NCBI GenBank assembly: GCA_001970955.1
Contig: MPUH01000749.1
Coordinates: forward strand, 1 to 36,803
Reading direction: 5' to 3'
DNA length: 36,803 nucleotides
DNA from: Stentor coeruleus
Lineage: Eukaryota; Ciliophora; Heterotrichea; Heterotrichida; Stentoridae
Positions within the stretch are counted from its first letter, which is position 1. Each line of letters opens with the position of its first letter. The notes beneath the pieces were generated by a model. That model searched no databases and had not been told where the DNA came from. It saw only the letters and a list, made by a program, of their open reading frames with translations. The position numbers and the translations under genes are program-made. This document shows positions 8,086 to 18,889 of the stretch, piece after piece.

Positions 8086-10065
8086 TTAATTTGCTGAGTT
8101 TTTTATATTGTTATAATCAAGACTTGGAAGTTTGGATTTTTCTTGTATGAGATGAGATTTTAGGTTTAGTAGTTGGTTTTCTTTTGTATTTATAAGAGAA
8201 ATTATGTCATCTAATTTCGCTTGTAATCGTTCTAGTTTTTTTGTAGCTAATTGGATTTCAGCTTGTTTTTGAGTATATTCAAGTTCGAAATCTTTTTGGG
8301 CCCTTTGTAAGAATAGCGCATGAGCTAAATTCTCATCTTTTTCTTGTTGAAGTTGTGCCTCGAACTGTGCTAGAGACTCTTCACGTTGTTGAAGTTTTTT
8401 ATTTTTTTTATCGATTTTTTGCATTAGTTTGTTTACATCAGGACTTTTGAAAGAATCGTTTTTAGATTTTTCGAACTCAAGGATTCTTTCTTGAAGCTGG
8501 GAATAGCCTAGATCAATTTCTGATTTTTTAGCTTGTAAATCAGCTAATATATATTGAATATTTTGAGATTCAGTTTCAAGTTTAGGAATTGTTGAAAATG
8601 ATACTTCTTCTAAATTGTTTTTTGCTTTAAGTAATGAGGATTCTAGAGCTTGGACTTCTATAAGTTTATTTTCGAGATCTTTTTCTTTTTTAGATAAGGT
8701 TTGAGAACGATTTTCTAAAGCTTTTTCACGGTTTTCAACTTCTTGGCTGTAGGAAAACATTTGGTTTTGGAGCTCTTCAAGCATTTCTATACTGATGAAT
8801 TTATCTTTTGGTGATTCAATTTTTGTTAGGAAGAAAGTGGGGTCTTTTGCATCGGAAGAATTGGATAAGAGAGAGTTTGATTGGATGAAAGGGTTTTTTA
8901 TTATGGATAATGGCTGGTCTAAGAGAATTTTATGCTTTTCTTCATCTAGTTGGCTGAGGATGTTTGAAATACGCTCTTCTTTTTGGTTAAGTTTTGATTT
9001 TTCTTCTGATAATATAAACTTTTCTGTTGCTAATGATTCTTGGAGTTCTGATAAGGAAATTCTTTCACTTTCTAAGTTGGTGAGAAGTTCTGTGTGTTTT
9101 ATAACATCAGATTGGAGATTGATTTTAGATTTTAAAAGCTCAGCACGGTCAGTTTCTATTTGGATCATTTCCTCATCGATTTTAGCTTTGAGGTGGTTGT
9201 TCATAGCTTGTTTTTCTTCAAGGATAATTTTCTCGCTTTCGATCTTCCAAATTTCTTTGTCGATTTCTAGAGTTTTTTCAAACAGTTTCGACCTTTCTAT
9301 CTCTAACTCCTCACGCTCTTCCATAAGGCTGCTACTAAACTCTTCAAGTTTTTTCTTCATAGCAGCAACTTCAATAGTATCTTTTTCAACCTCTCTCTTT
9401 TTATCCTCAACTTCTTTATTTTCTATTTCAAGCCTTTGTTTAATACAACATATTTTTTCATCATTTTCCCTTTCCCTAATTTCAATTTCAGCCTTCTGCA
9501 TCTGAATTTCATATTCTTGTTTTTTATAATATTCTTTCATTTTCTTCACATTTTCTTTTTCCCTAGCTAAAGCTTTCTTCTCCCTTGCCAAAGCTGCTTC
9601 AGCAATAATAAGTTTATCTTCTTTAGCTTTAAGTAATGCTTCTAATTTACTAGTTTTTTTATCGTTTTCATTGTAATTATCACTTTCTTCAGTAATATTT
9701 GCATTACCCTGACCCCTTTCTTGTTCAATAATATCTATTGCTTGAATTAAACAATTTAAAGCTTGGGTTAGGGGAGTTTCTTCAACTAAGTCTAATGAGA
9801 AATTTTCATCTAATCTTCTCATATGGGAGACTAACACACTGAAAAAGTCAGAGGATGAGGTACTTAAAGATTTTGAATTAGGCCGATGACAAGCGAAAAC
9901 TTTAGTTGATGGAGATACACTTGAATTATAACTTTTATATAAAACTTGGGGCTTTGGTTGTTTTGTTGAGCCTTGTTTATAGTAAGGGCTTTCATATTGT
10001 CTTCTAGGTATTGAGGATATATCAAGGCTGTAATTTTTGAACTTTTGTCTGGAATGATGGTTCAT
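8086..10065 (-). CDS. long coiled-coil protein
   Basis: A protein of about 659 aa, almost entirely Glu/Lys/Gln/Leu heptad-like sequence from about residue 130 to 640. It has a Ser-rich basic head (residues 1-90) and a short unstructured middle (about 400-430). No known domain was recognised; size and composition suit a cytoskeletal, centriolar or basal-body scaffold. The frame stays open upstream to an ATG at 10212, but those 49 codons are His/Tyr/Pro-rich, lack acidic residues and look non-coding. The ATG at 10065 is preferred because the sequence becomes normal there and TATAAATATT immediately precedes it. If the upstream ATG is used, the protein is 708 aa. Confidence 0.85.
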   Translation of the reverse strand: MNHHSRQKFKNYSLDISSIPRRQYESPYYKQGSTKQPKPQVLYKSYNSSVSPSTKVFACHRPNSKSLSTSSSDFFSVLVSHMRRLDENFSLDLVEETPLTQALNCLIQAIDIIEQERGQGNANITEESDNYNENDKKTSKLEALLKAKEDKLIIAEAALAREKKALAREKENVKKMKEYYKKQEYEIQMQKAEIEIRERENDEKICCIKQRLEIENKEVEDKKREVEKDTIEVAAMKKKLEEFSSSLMEEREELEIERSKLFEKTLEIDKEIWKIESEKIILEEKQAMNNHLKAKIDEEMIQIETDRAELLKSKINLQSDVIKHTELLTNLESERISLSELQESLATEKFILSEEKSKLNQKEERISNILSQLDEEKHKILLDQPLSIIKNPFIQSNSLLSNSSDAKDPTFFLTKIESPKDKFISIEMLEELQNQMFSYSQEVENREKALENRSQTLSKKEKDLENKLIEVQALESSLLKAKNNLEEVSFSTIPKLETESQNIQYILADLQAKKSEIDLGYSQLQERILEFEKSKNDSFKSPDVNKLMQKIDKKNKKLQQREESLAQFEAQLQQEKDENLAHALFLQRAQKDFELEYTQKQAEIQLATKKLERLQAKLDDIISLINTKENQLLNLKSHLIQEKSKLPSLDYNNIKNSAN

Positions 10066-10212
10066 AATATTTATAGCTTTTTTGATTAAATATGATATTG
10101 TGAAGTTTTGAGAATGATATGTAGGATGCTGATATTTGGTATTATAGTGATATTTAAAGATAATATATTGTGGTGGATGAGGAAGGGGGGAAAATTGTGG
10201 AATAGGTTTCAT

Positions 10213-12407
10213 GCTTATAATGCTTTTTAGTATTCCTGATGCTTGCTAATTAAAAATTATAGACTTTTTACTTAGGTAGTGTATATTTATTGTATGACTT
10301 AGTATGTGATACTTAAAAAATAGTTTGAAATTTTTAGCAATTCAGATTATAATGAATGTTTTTATATGTTTCAGTCGGCTTAACTAGAGAAACTCTATCA
10401 AAACATCTTAATTTATATACTTATAATTTTTCCTATAAAAAATAGCATGACTTAAAAGAAAAAATTTCACTGAAACTGCATATTTATCCTGTTTTCTATA
10501 ATAAAAGCATTTTTTATCCTAATGATTTCACTTAAACAAATAAATCTATGACATAATATCTATTAAAGTTAAATCATCGTAATATTTTTAAACTTCATTC
10601 AATCAGACACCTAAAATCCCTTCCAATTAGCCAACGTAAAATCTCTTATTATATATTTTAATGCAAATTCAGCACATAAATTCTAAATAAAAAATATACC
10701 TTGCCATAGTGATTAACTAATATTTTCGCTATAAAGTAAAACACCTAAATCTTAAAATTTTCTTGCTTTTGAATAGAATATATATAAAACCTTTGCCCTA
10801 AAAAATATAGTATAGTATTTTATTATCATAAAAGATTTTTTAGATTTAAGATGATATCAAAATTTCAACTTCATAACAATTTACATCAAAAATAAAAGGA
10901 AAAAAATATTAAGTAATTAAAAAATAGACTCAGTCACAACATCCTTGAAATCAAAGATTATAATTATCATCATCTAAATCTATTAATATACATATGGCAT
11001 ATCCTCATTCATGATTATAATTCTAATTTTGTATAGAATAGTGAATCTAATCTAACTGATTTAATTATCTTATAAAACTATCCTATAGTGTTGTTTTCTT
11101 CGTAAAACAGATTAAAATGAGGGCACTATTCTCTAAAAAATCATAAATGTATATAATTCCTATACAACTCAAAAAATTCTCATTTTCCTCTAAAATCCTA
11201 TCTCATATTCAAGCTTTTATTTTGTAAGTAAATATATACTAAAATTTTGATAAATGTACAAAGACAATGTACCAAAATTTCATATAAAATTTTTTATTTC
11301 TATAACCAAATATATGCGCATTTACTGAAATAATTTTTCTTTACATTTTTAAAATGAGTATAATCACATAACAACTTTAATAAAAATTTGAGGATTTTTA
11401 TATGTCAAAACTTATCCAAAAAAATATCTAGTATTAATTTCACAAACATATTTAAAATAGTCCAAATCCTATACCTTAAGAACTTAATATTCCACTACAA
11501 CCACTGTCAAAATCAAACTTTGCCTAACATCATTAAATTATAAAACCCCTTGTCTAGCTTTTTCTTCTAAATCATACATTAAAAATCCCCTAATTTAAGT
11601 CTAAATATATGCTTATTAAAAAAAAAAACTAAATTTTCTTATCAATTAATTTTTTATTTTTGATTACAGGAATTCTTCTTTCACACAAGGGCCAATACAT
11701 TTTTTTCATCATGTTAAAATCATTCTTATAACATTATTTCACAAAAAAATCAAAATCTTTTTCTAGCATTTTGATTGAACCGTTTGAAAATTTTCCCTAG
11801 TGAGAGTTTTTAGAAAGTCTTTCTAGGAAAATCTTAAGGAAAAATATCTTTTGGTCTTTAGTGAGAAATAGCCAATCATAATAAAAATTTAGCTTAATTT
11901 CAATTTACTTTAATTTAAATAATGGTAGTAATTTGCTATAGTTTTGATATAATTATCATATATATTAAGAAGTTTTGGATGAATTTTTGGTTATGAAAAT
12001 ATTGAAGATTATTTTTAAATAGACGATTTTTATTATTAAAACTAGTTGTGACCAAAACTATATACAATTAAGGCAGTGGGTAAAAATATATTCGAAAGAT
12101 AGGCTTCTTTGTATATTTTTTTGTAGTATTTATTTAGATGAAGTGCTTATACTTAGCTTATGACATTTTTATTTTAGTGATAAATTTTTAAACGTTTCAG
12201 TTAAAGGGAAAAAAATTGTATTTATCTAAAACTAATAAGAGTCAATAAGAATAATTCAGAATTTAAAATAAAGGCTTAGCACATTTATTAAAAATAAAAC
12301 ATTTTGTCTAGGGAGTTTTTGAAGAGAAACATAAACTAAAATCGAAAAAAAATCTTAATTTTTATTTCACAGAAAATCATTTCATTTAATCCACTTTAAT
12401 ATTAAAA
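10213..12407. other. 2.2-kb gene-poor AT-rich region
   Basis: No gene, tRNA or long repeat was recognised. The first ~170 bp, upstream of the minus-strand coiled-coil gene, is relatively G-rich on the plus strand. About 11000-11700, downstream of the minus-strand zinc-finger gene, is C-rich and G-poor. A 10-bp imperfect hairpin lies at 11790-11832 (ATTTTCCCTAG against CTAGGAAAAT). Confidence 0.6.
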
Positions 12408-12776
12408 CTATAATAAGAAGTCAAACAATTTTGAAGTCATTGGCAGTTTATATTGATATGCAAGCTCTGATCTTTCTTTATCTATCTGAGGAAGGACTGG
12501 TAATTTAAGCACATTCGCAGGGAAATATTGATCATTTCCACAATTAAATTGTTGAGATAGTGTAAATGATTTACTTGACTGAGCGGAATCATTTGATTTG
12601 CAGTTTTTGTAATGTGATAAATAAATTTCTAATAAAGTAAAATGATTGTCACAGCATGGACACTTGTATATTGCGGCATCAAGATGACAAGAATTTAAAT
12701 GTGTTATCAAATAAACCTTGCTTTGAAAATGTTTTCTGCAATCTTTATAGTAGCATTGAAGCTCTGATGATTCCAT
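12408..12776 (-). CDS. small protein with two C2H2/C2HC zinc fingers
   Basis: A 122-aa protein. Finger 1 is C8-x4-C13-x12-H26-x4-H31, a classical C2H2. Finger 2 is C39-x2-C42-x12-H55-x3-C59, a C2HC variant. The linker between them is seven residues, so they are probably packed as a pair. The remaining 60 residues are mostly polar and carry no known motif. Two fingers could bind nucleic acid or protein; the sequence does not decide. The start ATG follows TTTATAATATACTAA. It lies alone between two empty stretches of more than 1.4 kb. Confidence 0.75.
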   Translation of the reverse strand: MESSELQCYYKDCRKHFQSKVYLITHLNSCHLDAAIYKCPCCDNHFTLLEIYLSHYKNCKSNDSAQSSKSFTLSQQFNCGNDQYFPANVLKLPVLPQIDKERSELAYQYKLPMTSKLFDFLL

Positions 12777-14216
12777 TTAGTATATTATAAATAAAACATT
12801 TTTTTGTATATAATATTGGAGGATTTTTAATATGGTATTTATGAGAAGGTTGCATTATTGTATATATTTTTGTAATTCTGATTTAGATTTGATGATTTTT
12901 TATTTGATTAGATTTTTTTTTTTGTTATTAAGATTGTTTAGTGGAGTTTTTTTAATGAGATAAAATGATGAGAGTTTATAGGAAATTTTGGGTAAGGAGG
13001 ATTAGTTTTTTGTGTTTTTTGGTAATATATAAGGGTTTATCTGAAATCAGTATGTATTGATTCTATTATAAATATACTTAACTGGTCGGATTATTTAGAT
13101 ATTACCGAATTTCTAATCAAAAATGTTATCTTATTAAACAAAGAAGAAAACAAAATATTAATTTCTGGGCAAATCCTTATAGATTATTCATTTTTTGGTA
13201 TATCTTTTAAGATTTTATGTGTGAAATGAAGAATAACATGAACTCAAAGATTTTAAATTGGTGTGATATTTAATGACATAGAATTTATTTATTGAAAAAC
13301 TTTACTGTATTGTTAATATAATTCATGTATTAACATTAAATTATATTGGATTGTATTTCGAATGACAGAAAAATTATTAAAATATAAACTGATTGTATTT
13401 CAAACTTCATATACTAAATTAACTTGCCACAAATAATCTAAATTTTTTTATAAATTAAATAGTTTTCAAGAGTGCATGTATCATGAGGAAATGATAAGAT
13501 TTTTACTTTAGCGCTTCTGAATAAAAAAAAATTGTATAAGAGTACTAAAAATAAGAAAAAACAAAATTTATAAGTTTTCAAGCAAACTTAAAGAAAAAGA
13601 AAAACTAGCATCTTATTGATTTTATTAAGACTTTTATAAGTATAAAAAGCTATAAATACTAAATGTATGTATAATAATAAAAACATATATAATAATCAAC
13701 ATATTTTAAAATAACTACTTTTCTATGATTTCCCTTAAGTATATTATACTATTTACTTAATCTCAATACTAATTATGCATAATAAAACCCTACTAAACTA
13801 CCAAACAATATTTCCTCCAACTAAATATACATAAACTATCACAAAACTCTATATATCCATTAAAAAAACTCAACCTTTAAGCACATCTCTTCTCATAACA
13901 TAAATTATCATCCTAATTTCCATAAACTCTAATAAAATCCTCCAAATAAATTTTACAACCCATCATTTCCCATAATCCTTAAAAATTCTAATCATATATA
14001 AATTCCTAATAATCTACTTATCTTAATAACCTCTTATTAAACTTTGATCTTATATCTTACCAACCCAAAAACAAAAAATAATCTGTTCATTATAAACCGA
14101 AAATAGCATAAAACCTTTTAACTAAAAAATTATTCAAGGTTTTCATTTAAAAAACATAGATCTAAATTTATTCATACCATTACAATCTATATGTTGTTGA
14201 TAACTAAATATATAAA
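12777..14216. other. AT-rich divergent intergenic region with a skew switch
   Basis: No gene was seen. It separates two diverging genes. The first ~300 bp (to about 13080) is G-rich and C-poor on the plus strand. From about 13730 to 14140 it is C-rich and almost G-free. Each half is thus C-rich on the coding strand of the gene it precedes. AATATATAAA sits directly before the ATG at 14217. Confidence 0.6.
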
Positions 14217-15722
14217 ATGGCTGCAATAAGAGCTGGGTTGCTAAACCAAGGCCTAGGACAATTTCATGGACTGAACTATTATAAAAATTCGAACTTTCAA
14301 GGAAGACATCCAAGCGAGGATGGGGGTTTTGAGTCACAAAGCGAAAGTGATTCAGATGACTCATCAGTGGGGTCAAGGCTTGTCCAAAGACAAAGTCAGA
14401 ACTATGCTGAAAACATAGCTTCTATAGAAAAACGTAGGGTTTTAATCACGAAGAAGCATCAGTTCATTGAAAAAACAGAAAAAAACCTTAAGATCCTTGA
14501 TACATTTATTGTCCTAATAGGCATCGCAGGAACTATAGCCGCTAATATTGAATCAGAAATGTATTATAGAAATAATAGCGAAGATAATGACTATAGTGCT
14601 GGAATCAGAGCTCTTGTGACATTAACTACTATCATATTATTAGTTATGATTGCAATTCATGCGATGCTTGATTATAAAATTTTTAAGGAAAAAAGAGAAG
14701 CTCCTGAAGAGGATGTCCCGGATTTTATTTTTAGTAACAATTTCTGGATAATGATAATTGAATTGGTTCTTAATGCAGTTCATTGTCCTCCTGGGGTGCA
14801 TAAGGTTTTTGTATCAGAACAACTTGGAGGGACATTGACAGTATCAATAAATGAAGTCTGTGCAGCGATAATGCTTCTCCGCGTTTATCTCCTTGTAAAA
14901 CTTTTCCGCTATTATACAAAATGGACCTCTATACATTCAAAGAAAACATGCGAGACTTATGGTGCCCAGGCAAATTGGCTTTTCTCAATTAAATCTATCC
15001 TAAAAGTCCAACCATTTTACATCCTTATTCCACTTATCCTCATAAGTATTACAATTTTTTCAATATCAGTGAGGATTTTTGAAAGACATTTCGCTTTATC
15101 AAGTTCTTCTCAAGATTATAGTTATATTTGGAATTCAGCCTGGCTTGTTATGCTAACAATGACCACTGTAGGATATGGGGATTTTTTTCCTAGAACACAT
15201 ATTGGTAGATTTATTACAGTTCTTGCATGTATATGGGGGATTTTTATTATATCAATGATGATTGTAACCCTTTCAAATTTTATACTTTTTACTAATGAAG
15301 AAGATAGATCTTTTGAGTATATGAAAAAAGTTAAAGCGCTTAAAGCATCTAGAAGATATGCAAAACTTTATATAAAGAAACAGCTAGAACGATATCTTTA
15401 TTATCGTAAATATAAACTTGACACTGATGTCAATTTGGTAATGGAAGAAATGAACCTACTTATCAAGTTCTACTTTAAAAAATTCAAAGAAAATCGTGAC
15501 GAAGCTAAATTTTCTGATATTTCCGCAGCAGAAATGCTAACTGTACTTAATGAAAGAATAAACATGCAAGTGTATAGCATCAGAAAACATCTAAACCAAG
15601 CTTTAAAAATCAATGAAAATCTAAATGTTGCAGTGTCATCTCAGAATAAAATCAAAGAAAATCTTGATAGTTCAATTAAGCATCTTCAGGATCTTAGAAG
15701 AATCACTAATTTTATAAGTTAA
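14217..15722 (+). CDS. SK-like potassium channel, six TM
   Basis: A 501-aa protein. An acidic/Ser-rich N-terminus (about 35-60) is followed by TM segments near 95-115, 125-145, 175-195, 215-240 and 260-285. A pore loop carries TTVGYGD (316-322), the K+ selectivity filter, and the last TM helix is at about 330-355. The S4-like helix (about residues 223-245) has few positive charges, and the sequence after S6 is a long basic, helical tail ending in a coiled coil. Both traits fit small-conductance calcium-activated (SK/KCNN) channels rather than voltage-gated Kv channels. Calmodulin binding on the tail is inferred, not shown. It would set membrane potential at the cell surface or cilia. The start directly follows AATATATAAA. 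Confidence 0.9.
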   Translation: MAAIRAGLLNQGLGQFHGLNYYKNSNFQGRHPSEDGGFESQSESDSDDSSVGSRLVQRQSQNYAENIASIEKRRVLITKKHQFIEKTEKNLKILDTFIVLIGIAGTIAANIESEMYYRNNSEDNDYSAGIRALVTLTTIILLVMIAIHAMLDYKIFKEKREAPEEDVPDFIFSNNFWIMIIELVLNAVHCPPGVHKVFVSEQLGGTLTVSINEVCAAIMLLRVYLLVKLFRYYTKWTSIHSKKTCETYGAQANWLFSIKSILKVQPFYILIPLILISITIFSISVRIFERHFALSSSSQDYSYIWNSAWLVMLTMTTVGYGDFFPRTHIGRFITVLACIWGIFIISMMIVTLSNFILFTNEEDRSFEYMKKVKALKASRRYAKLYIKKQLERYLYYRKYKLDTDVNLVMEEMNLLIKFYFKKFKENRDEAKFSDISAAEMLTVLNERINMQVYSIRKHLNQALKINENLNVAVSSQNKIKENLDSSIKHLQDLRRITNFIS

Positions 15723-16915
15723 TTTTTCATGATCATATCTTAATATAAATAGTTTAATTGACATAAGGATGAATAGTCTAATTGGTAAAGAGGAATTTAG
15801 TTTATGGCAAATCCAATAATTAGGGTTTTTAGTGGATGATAAACATATATAAAATGTATGATAATTGGATACTACCCGATGATAAACATATATAAATTGA
15901 AATCCAATAATTCTCAACTTATCCAATATTATTTTATTGATAAAATACTTTGATCTAAAGTTTTTTAATAAATCTAATAATATCAATTATCTTCTATCTA
16001 ACAAAGACCACACATCATATCAAATACCCATACAATTTTTGATTTCAAGTATTTTCCTCATACTCAAAAAACAATAAATTATTTATAACATCATCCTAAA
16101 AGGAAAATACTATTACAATTCTCATCACAAGTTATAATTATAATTTTTTTTTTTATATTTATTGAAATAAACTTAAATCCTAAGTCGATTTCATTCTAAA
16201 ATCAGTCAAAGCTGAGAAAAAAACTCCAAATATAACTTTTTCAGGTTTAAAAGCTGAAAACAATAGTAAAAATCATGGAAAAATGAACCTAAAGCCAAAA
16301 TTAGGTAAAATGCAACTTGGAATTTTGCAACAAGATCACTTACCACTTTATTTCAATAATTATGAGCCAAAAATAATTTTTAACCTTTAGCCAAGTATAT
16401 AAAATCCCAATACCAATGAGTTACCATATGTAAGACATCAAATTTTTATCTAATAATTGCACATCCCCAACTAATTTAATCAACAATTTCAACAACAAAA
16501 AACTATTTCAAAGTCGCATTCAAGATAGTTACTCTTAAAAGCTTTCAACACAATAAAAATATCCCTATGCCATATAAAAATCCTATTAAGACGATACATC
16601 ATACAATAAAAATTCTCACTTCATCAAACCCAAACCAAAAAATTTGTTATTCACTCAACCAGCCCCTAAACTCCATAAAAAAAAGTATAAAAAGCCTACA
16701 CATAAAACTCCAACACTTCTGACAAATTTCAAACCCACAAAATCCTATAAATAACTCAAACACAAATAAAAAACCCTTCAAATCAAAATCTAAGAAATTT
16801 CCTTTCATATTCAATACCTCAACATCATAAAAACCCTGTTAAAATAGTAAATCCATCATTCCAATTCTTCATACTAACACTTTAACCCTTAAACCTAATG
16901 GTAAATACATAATTA
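15723..16915. other. intergenic region, C-rich toward the P0 gene
   Basis: No gene was seen. A 19-bp direct repeat (GATGATAAACATATATAAA) occurs at 15835-15853 and 15878-15896, with AATCCAATAATT near each copy. From about 16000 to 16900 the plus strand becomes strongly C-rich and G-poor up to the P0 start codon. Confidence 0.6.
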
Positions 16916-17920
16916 ATGGCAGCCACAAAAGAGGACAAGAGAGCTTTCTGGGAAAGACTGTGGAAACTATTAGAAGAATACCCAACCGTTCTTATGTGTG
17001 ATGCTAATAACGTAGGCAGTAACCAATTACAAACAATCAGATCAAAAATCAGAGGTAAAGCTGTAATGTTATTTGGCAAAAACACACTGATAAGAGCTGG
17101 GATTAAACATCGTATGGAAGCCCCAGTACATTCTCAAGAAGATTATGAACAAAGACATAAGACCTGGTACAAAATGGATCAACTTAAAGAGCTCCTTCCA
17201 TTAATAAAAGGTAATGTCGGGATGATCTTTTGCAAGACTGATACCGACAAAATCCTTGATGCAATTGAAGAATCAAAAGTTCCCGCCGAAGCCAAAGCTG
17301 GAACTGTATCCCCAGTTGATGTATTTGTCCCACCAGGACCTACCGGCATGGATCCATCACAAACCGCATTTTTCCAAGCATTGGGTATCTCAACCAAAAT
17401 CAATAAAGGTCAAATCGAAATTGTTGCTCAAATCCAAGTTATAGAAAAGGATAAAAGAGTTGGTAATAGTGAAGCTGTGTTATTGAAAAAACTTAACATC
17501 AAGCCTTTCCATTTCGGATTAAAAGTTCTTAAAGTTTACGATAATGGATCAGTTTATGATGCTGGTGTTCTTAAACTTACCCCAGATACTATTTTGACTA
17601 AATTCATGAATGGTGTTCGTAATATTACTGCTTTATCTTTAGAAGTTGGTATTCCTACAGTTGTATCTGCTCCTCATTCAGTTATTTCTGGGTTTAAAAA
17701 CCTTGTTGCCCTTGCTTATGGAGGAAATTACACATTTGCCCAAGGTGCTGGATTACTTGAAGTACTTAAAGACCCAAGTAAATTAGCTAGTTTAGCCGCT
17801 CCAACAAGCGCTGCGCCAACTGCTGTTACTGCAGCTAAGGAAGAGGCTAAGAAGGAAGAACCTGCTGATGAAGAAGCAGGTATTGATATGGGTGGAATGT
17901 TTGGAGATGAAGATTATTAA
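16916..17920 (+). CDS. RPLP0: 60S acidic ribosomal protein P0 (uL10)
   Basis: A 334-aa protein, close to the usual length for eukaryotic P0. The N-terminal rRNA-binding L10 domain is clear (residues 1-110, with MFGKNTLIRAGI and GNVGMIFCKTD), followed by the P0-specific insertion and linker (GTVSPVDVFVPPGPTGMDP, SLEVGIPTVVSAPHS). A flexible Ala/Lys/Glu stretch leads to the acidic C-terminus. The tail ends GIDMGGMFGDEDY rather than the common SDEDMGFGLFD, so the elongation-factor-binding peptide is divergent. P0 anchors the P1/P2 stalk that recruits translational GTPases. The start is the first ATG of the conserved reading. SPEF1 begins only 20 bp after the stop on the same strand. Confidence 0.97.
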   Translation: MAATKEDKRAFWERLWKLLEEYPTVLMCDANNVGSNQLQTIRSKIRGKAVMLFGKNTLIRAGIKHRMEAPVHSQEDYEQRHKTWYKMDQLKELLPLIKGNVGMIFCKTDTDKILDAIEESKVPAEAKAGTVSPVDVFVPPGPTGMDPSQTAFFQALGISTKINKGQIEIVAQIQVIEKDKRVGNSEAVLLKKLNIKPFHFGLKVLKVYDNGSVYDAGVLKLTPDTILTKFMNGVRNITALSLEVGIPTVVSAPHSVISGFKNLVALAYGGNYTFAQGAGLLEVLKDPSKLASLAAPTSAAPTAVTAAKEEAKKEEPADEEAGIDMGGMFGDEDY

Positions 17921-17940
17921 GATATAGAATTTTAGGATAA

Positions 17941-18558
17941 ATGTCTAAGTTCATAGTCGCCCCAAGCCTTGATGAAGAGGATATGCAAGGGATTTATGAG
18001 TGGATAGACTCTATACCTTTGACTAGGCCTAAGAAAAATATCACCAGGGACTTTGCAGATGGAGTACCTATGGCCGAAGCGATTAAGTTTTTTGTCCCTG
18101 GGCTCGTGGACATGCATAATTATGTCCCGGCACACTCGGTCAAACAGAAGATCGGTAATTGGAATACTTTGAATGTAAAGGTTTTCAAGAAAATGGGCTT
18201 TCAACTAGCTCCACAAGACATTGAAGCTGTAGTGAACTGCGTGCCTGATGCAATTGAGCGTGTGCTAAAACTTGTCCAAATCAAAGTAACACATATCTAG
18301 ATCGAAGAGTTCAAGTTTGGTATCGAAAGTGAACCTGTGCGTATGGTAAAACCTCCAGAACCCAGAGTAGATCTTCAGCAAATGCAATTTGAAAACCCAA
18401 GAATGCCAACCGACACTCGTGAAGAAAGCATCCAAAATATGAGAGAAACTATAGAAATCCTTGAACTGAAGGTTAAAAAACTCGAACATATGCTAAAAAT
18501 CAAAGACAACAAAGTCGAAACCTTGACTAAAAGGTTAGCAGATGCTGGGCTTTACTAA
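17941..18558 (+). CDS. SPEF1: SPEF1/CLAMP-like calponin-homology microtubule protein (one 15-nt intron)
   Basis: Exon 1 is 17941-18285 and exon 2 is 18301-18558; removing the 15-nt intron gives 200 aa. Residues 8-110 form the SPEF1-type CH domain: YEWIDSIPLTRPKKNITRDF, DGVPMAEAIKFFVPGLVDMH, NYVPAHSVKQKIGNWNTLN and VFKKMGF. The C-terminal third is a coiled coil. SPEF1/CLAMP binds and bundles microtubules, notably the central pair of motile cilia (family knowledge). The intron falls in phase 0 just after the CH domain. Without splicing the frame would end at TAG, the last three bases of the intron. The protein is somewhat shorter than animal SPEF1 (about 235 aa). It starts 20 bp after P0 and ends 25 bp from a convergent frame. 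Confidence 0.93.
18286..18300 (+). other. 15-nt intron (SPEF1)
   Basis: GTAACACATATCTAG has GT...AG ends, is 15 nt long and sits in phase 0. Its removal joins the CH domain to the C-terminal coiled coil in one frame. Length and ends match the tiny introns known from heterotrich ciliates. Confidence 0.92.
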
Positions 18559-18583
18559 GATATAAAAATTTCTCATTAGTTAT

Positions 18584-18889
18584 TCACTTCTCATTTTTTA
18601 AAAAAGACTTTTCTCCCTTTACTTGAAAATTATAAGAATTTTTCGTTTTTATTTCTTTATTTTCAGTATATTCACCTGTTGAAGGTATAAAATTGTATTT
18701 ATTAGTCTTAGAGTTTTTTAATAAATTATAAAAAACCTGATTTTCTTCAATTTTGTTTACATGTTTTTCAATATGAGGATTTATTTTTCCTGATTTTGTT
18801 TGAGATTTAGTTTTTTCTAACTGTTTTTGCAGCCATTTATAATCTAAAGATCTTGTAAGGATTATTGTGTTTAAATTCAAGTATAGCAT
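18584..18889 (-). CDS. small Lys-rich hypothetical protein
   Basis: A 101-aa frame, not recognised. It is Lys/Asn/Glu-rich with few hydrophobic stretches after residue 15, and looks helical (KWLQKQLEKTKSQ) then disordered. It is convergent with SPEF1, 25 bp between stops, similar to the 27-bp spacing of the 8058/8086 pair. No TATA-like motif abuts its ATG. It could be a real short gene or a chance frame in AT-rich DNA. Confidence 0.45.
   Translation of the reverse strand: MLYLNLNTIILTRSLDYKWLQKQLEKTKSQTKSGKINPHIEKHVNKIEENQVFYNLLKNSKTNKYNFIPSTGEYTENKEIKTKNSYNFQVKGEKSFLKNEK

Noticed and set aside
8795..9505. 236-codon plus-strand frame
   Set aside because: It lies antisense within the minus-strand coiled-coil gene; its Ser/Phe/Ile-rich composition is the mirror of Glu/Lys/Asn codons.
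10066..10212. 49-codon N-terminal extension of the coiled-coil gene at 8086
   Set aside because: The His/Tyr/Pro-rich composition without acidic residues differs from the rest, and a TATAAATATT-ATG context marks the inner start; it cannot be excluded without transcripts.
11790..11832. Imperfect inverted repeat ATTTTCCCTAG / CTAGGAAAAT
   Set aside because: Ten pairs with a bulge is expected by chance in AT-rich DNA of this length; no element boundaries nearby.
15672..15986. 104-codon minus-strand frame
   Set aside because: It overlaps the end of the potassium-channel gene and continues into AT-rich DNA with small repeats; no recognisable features.
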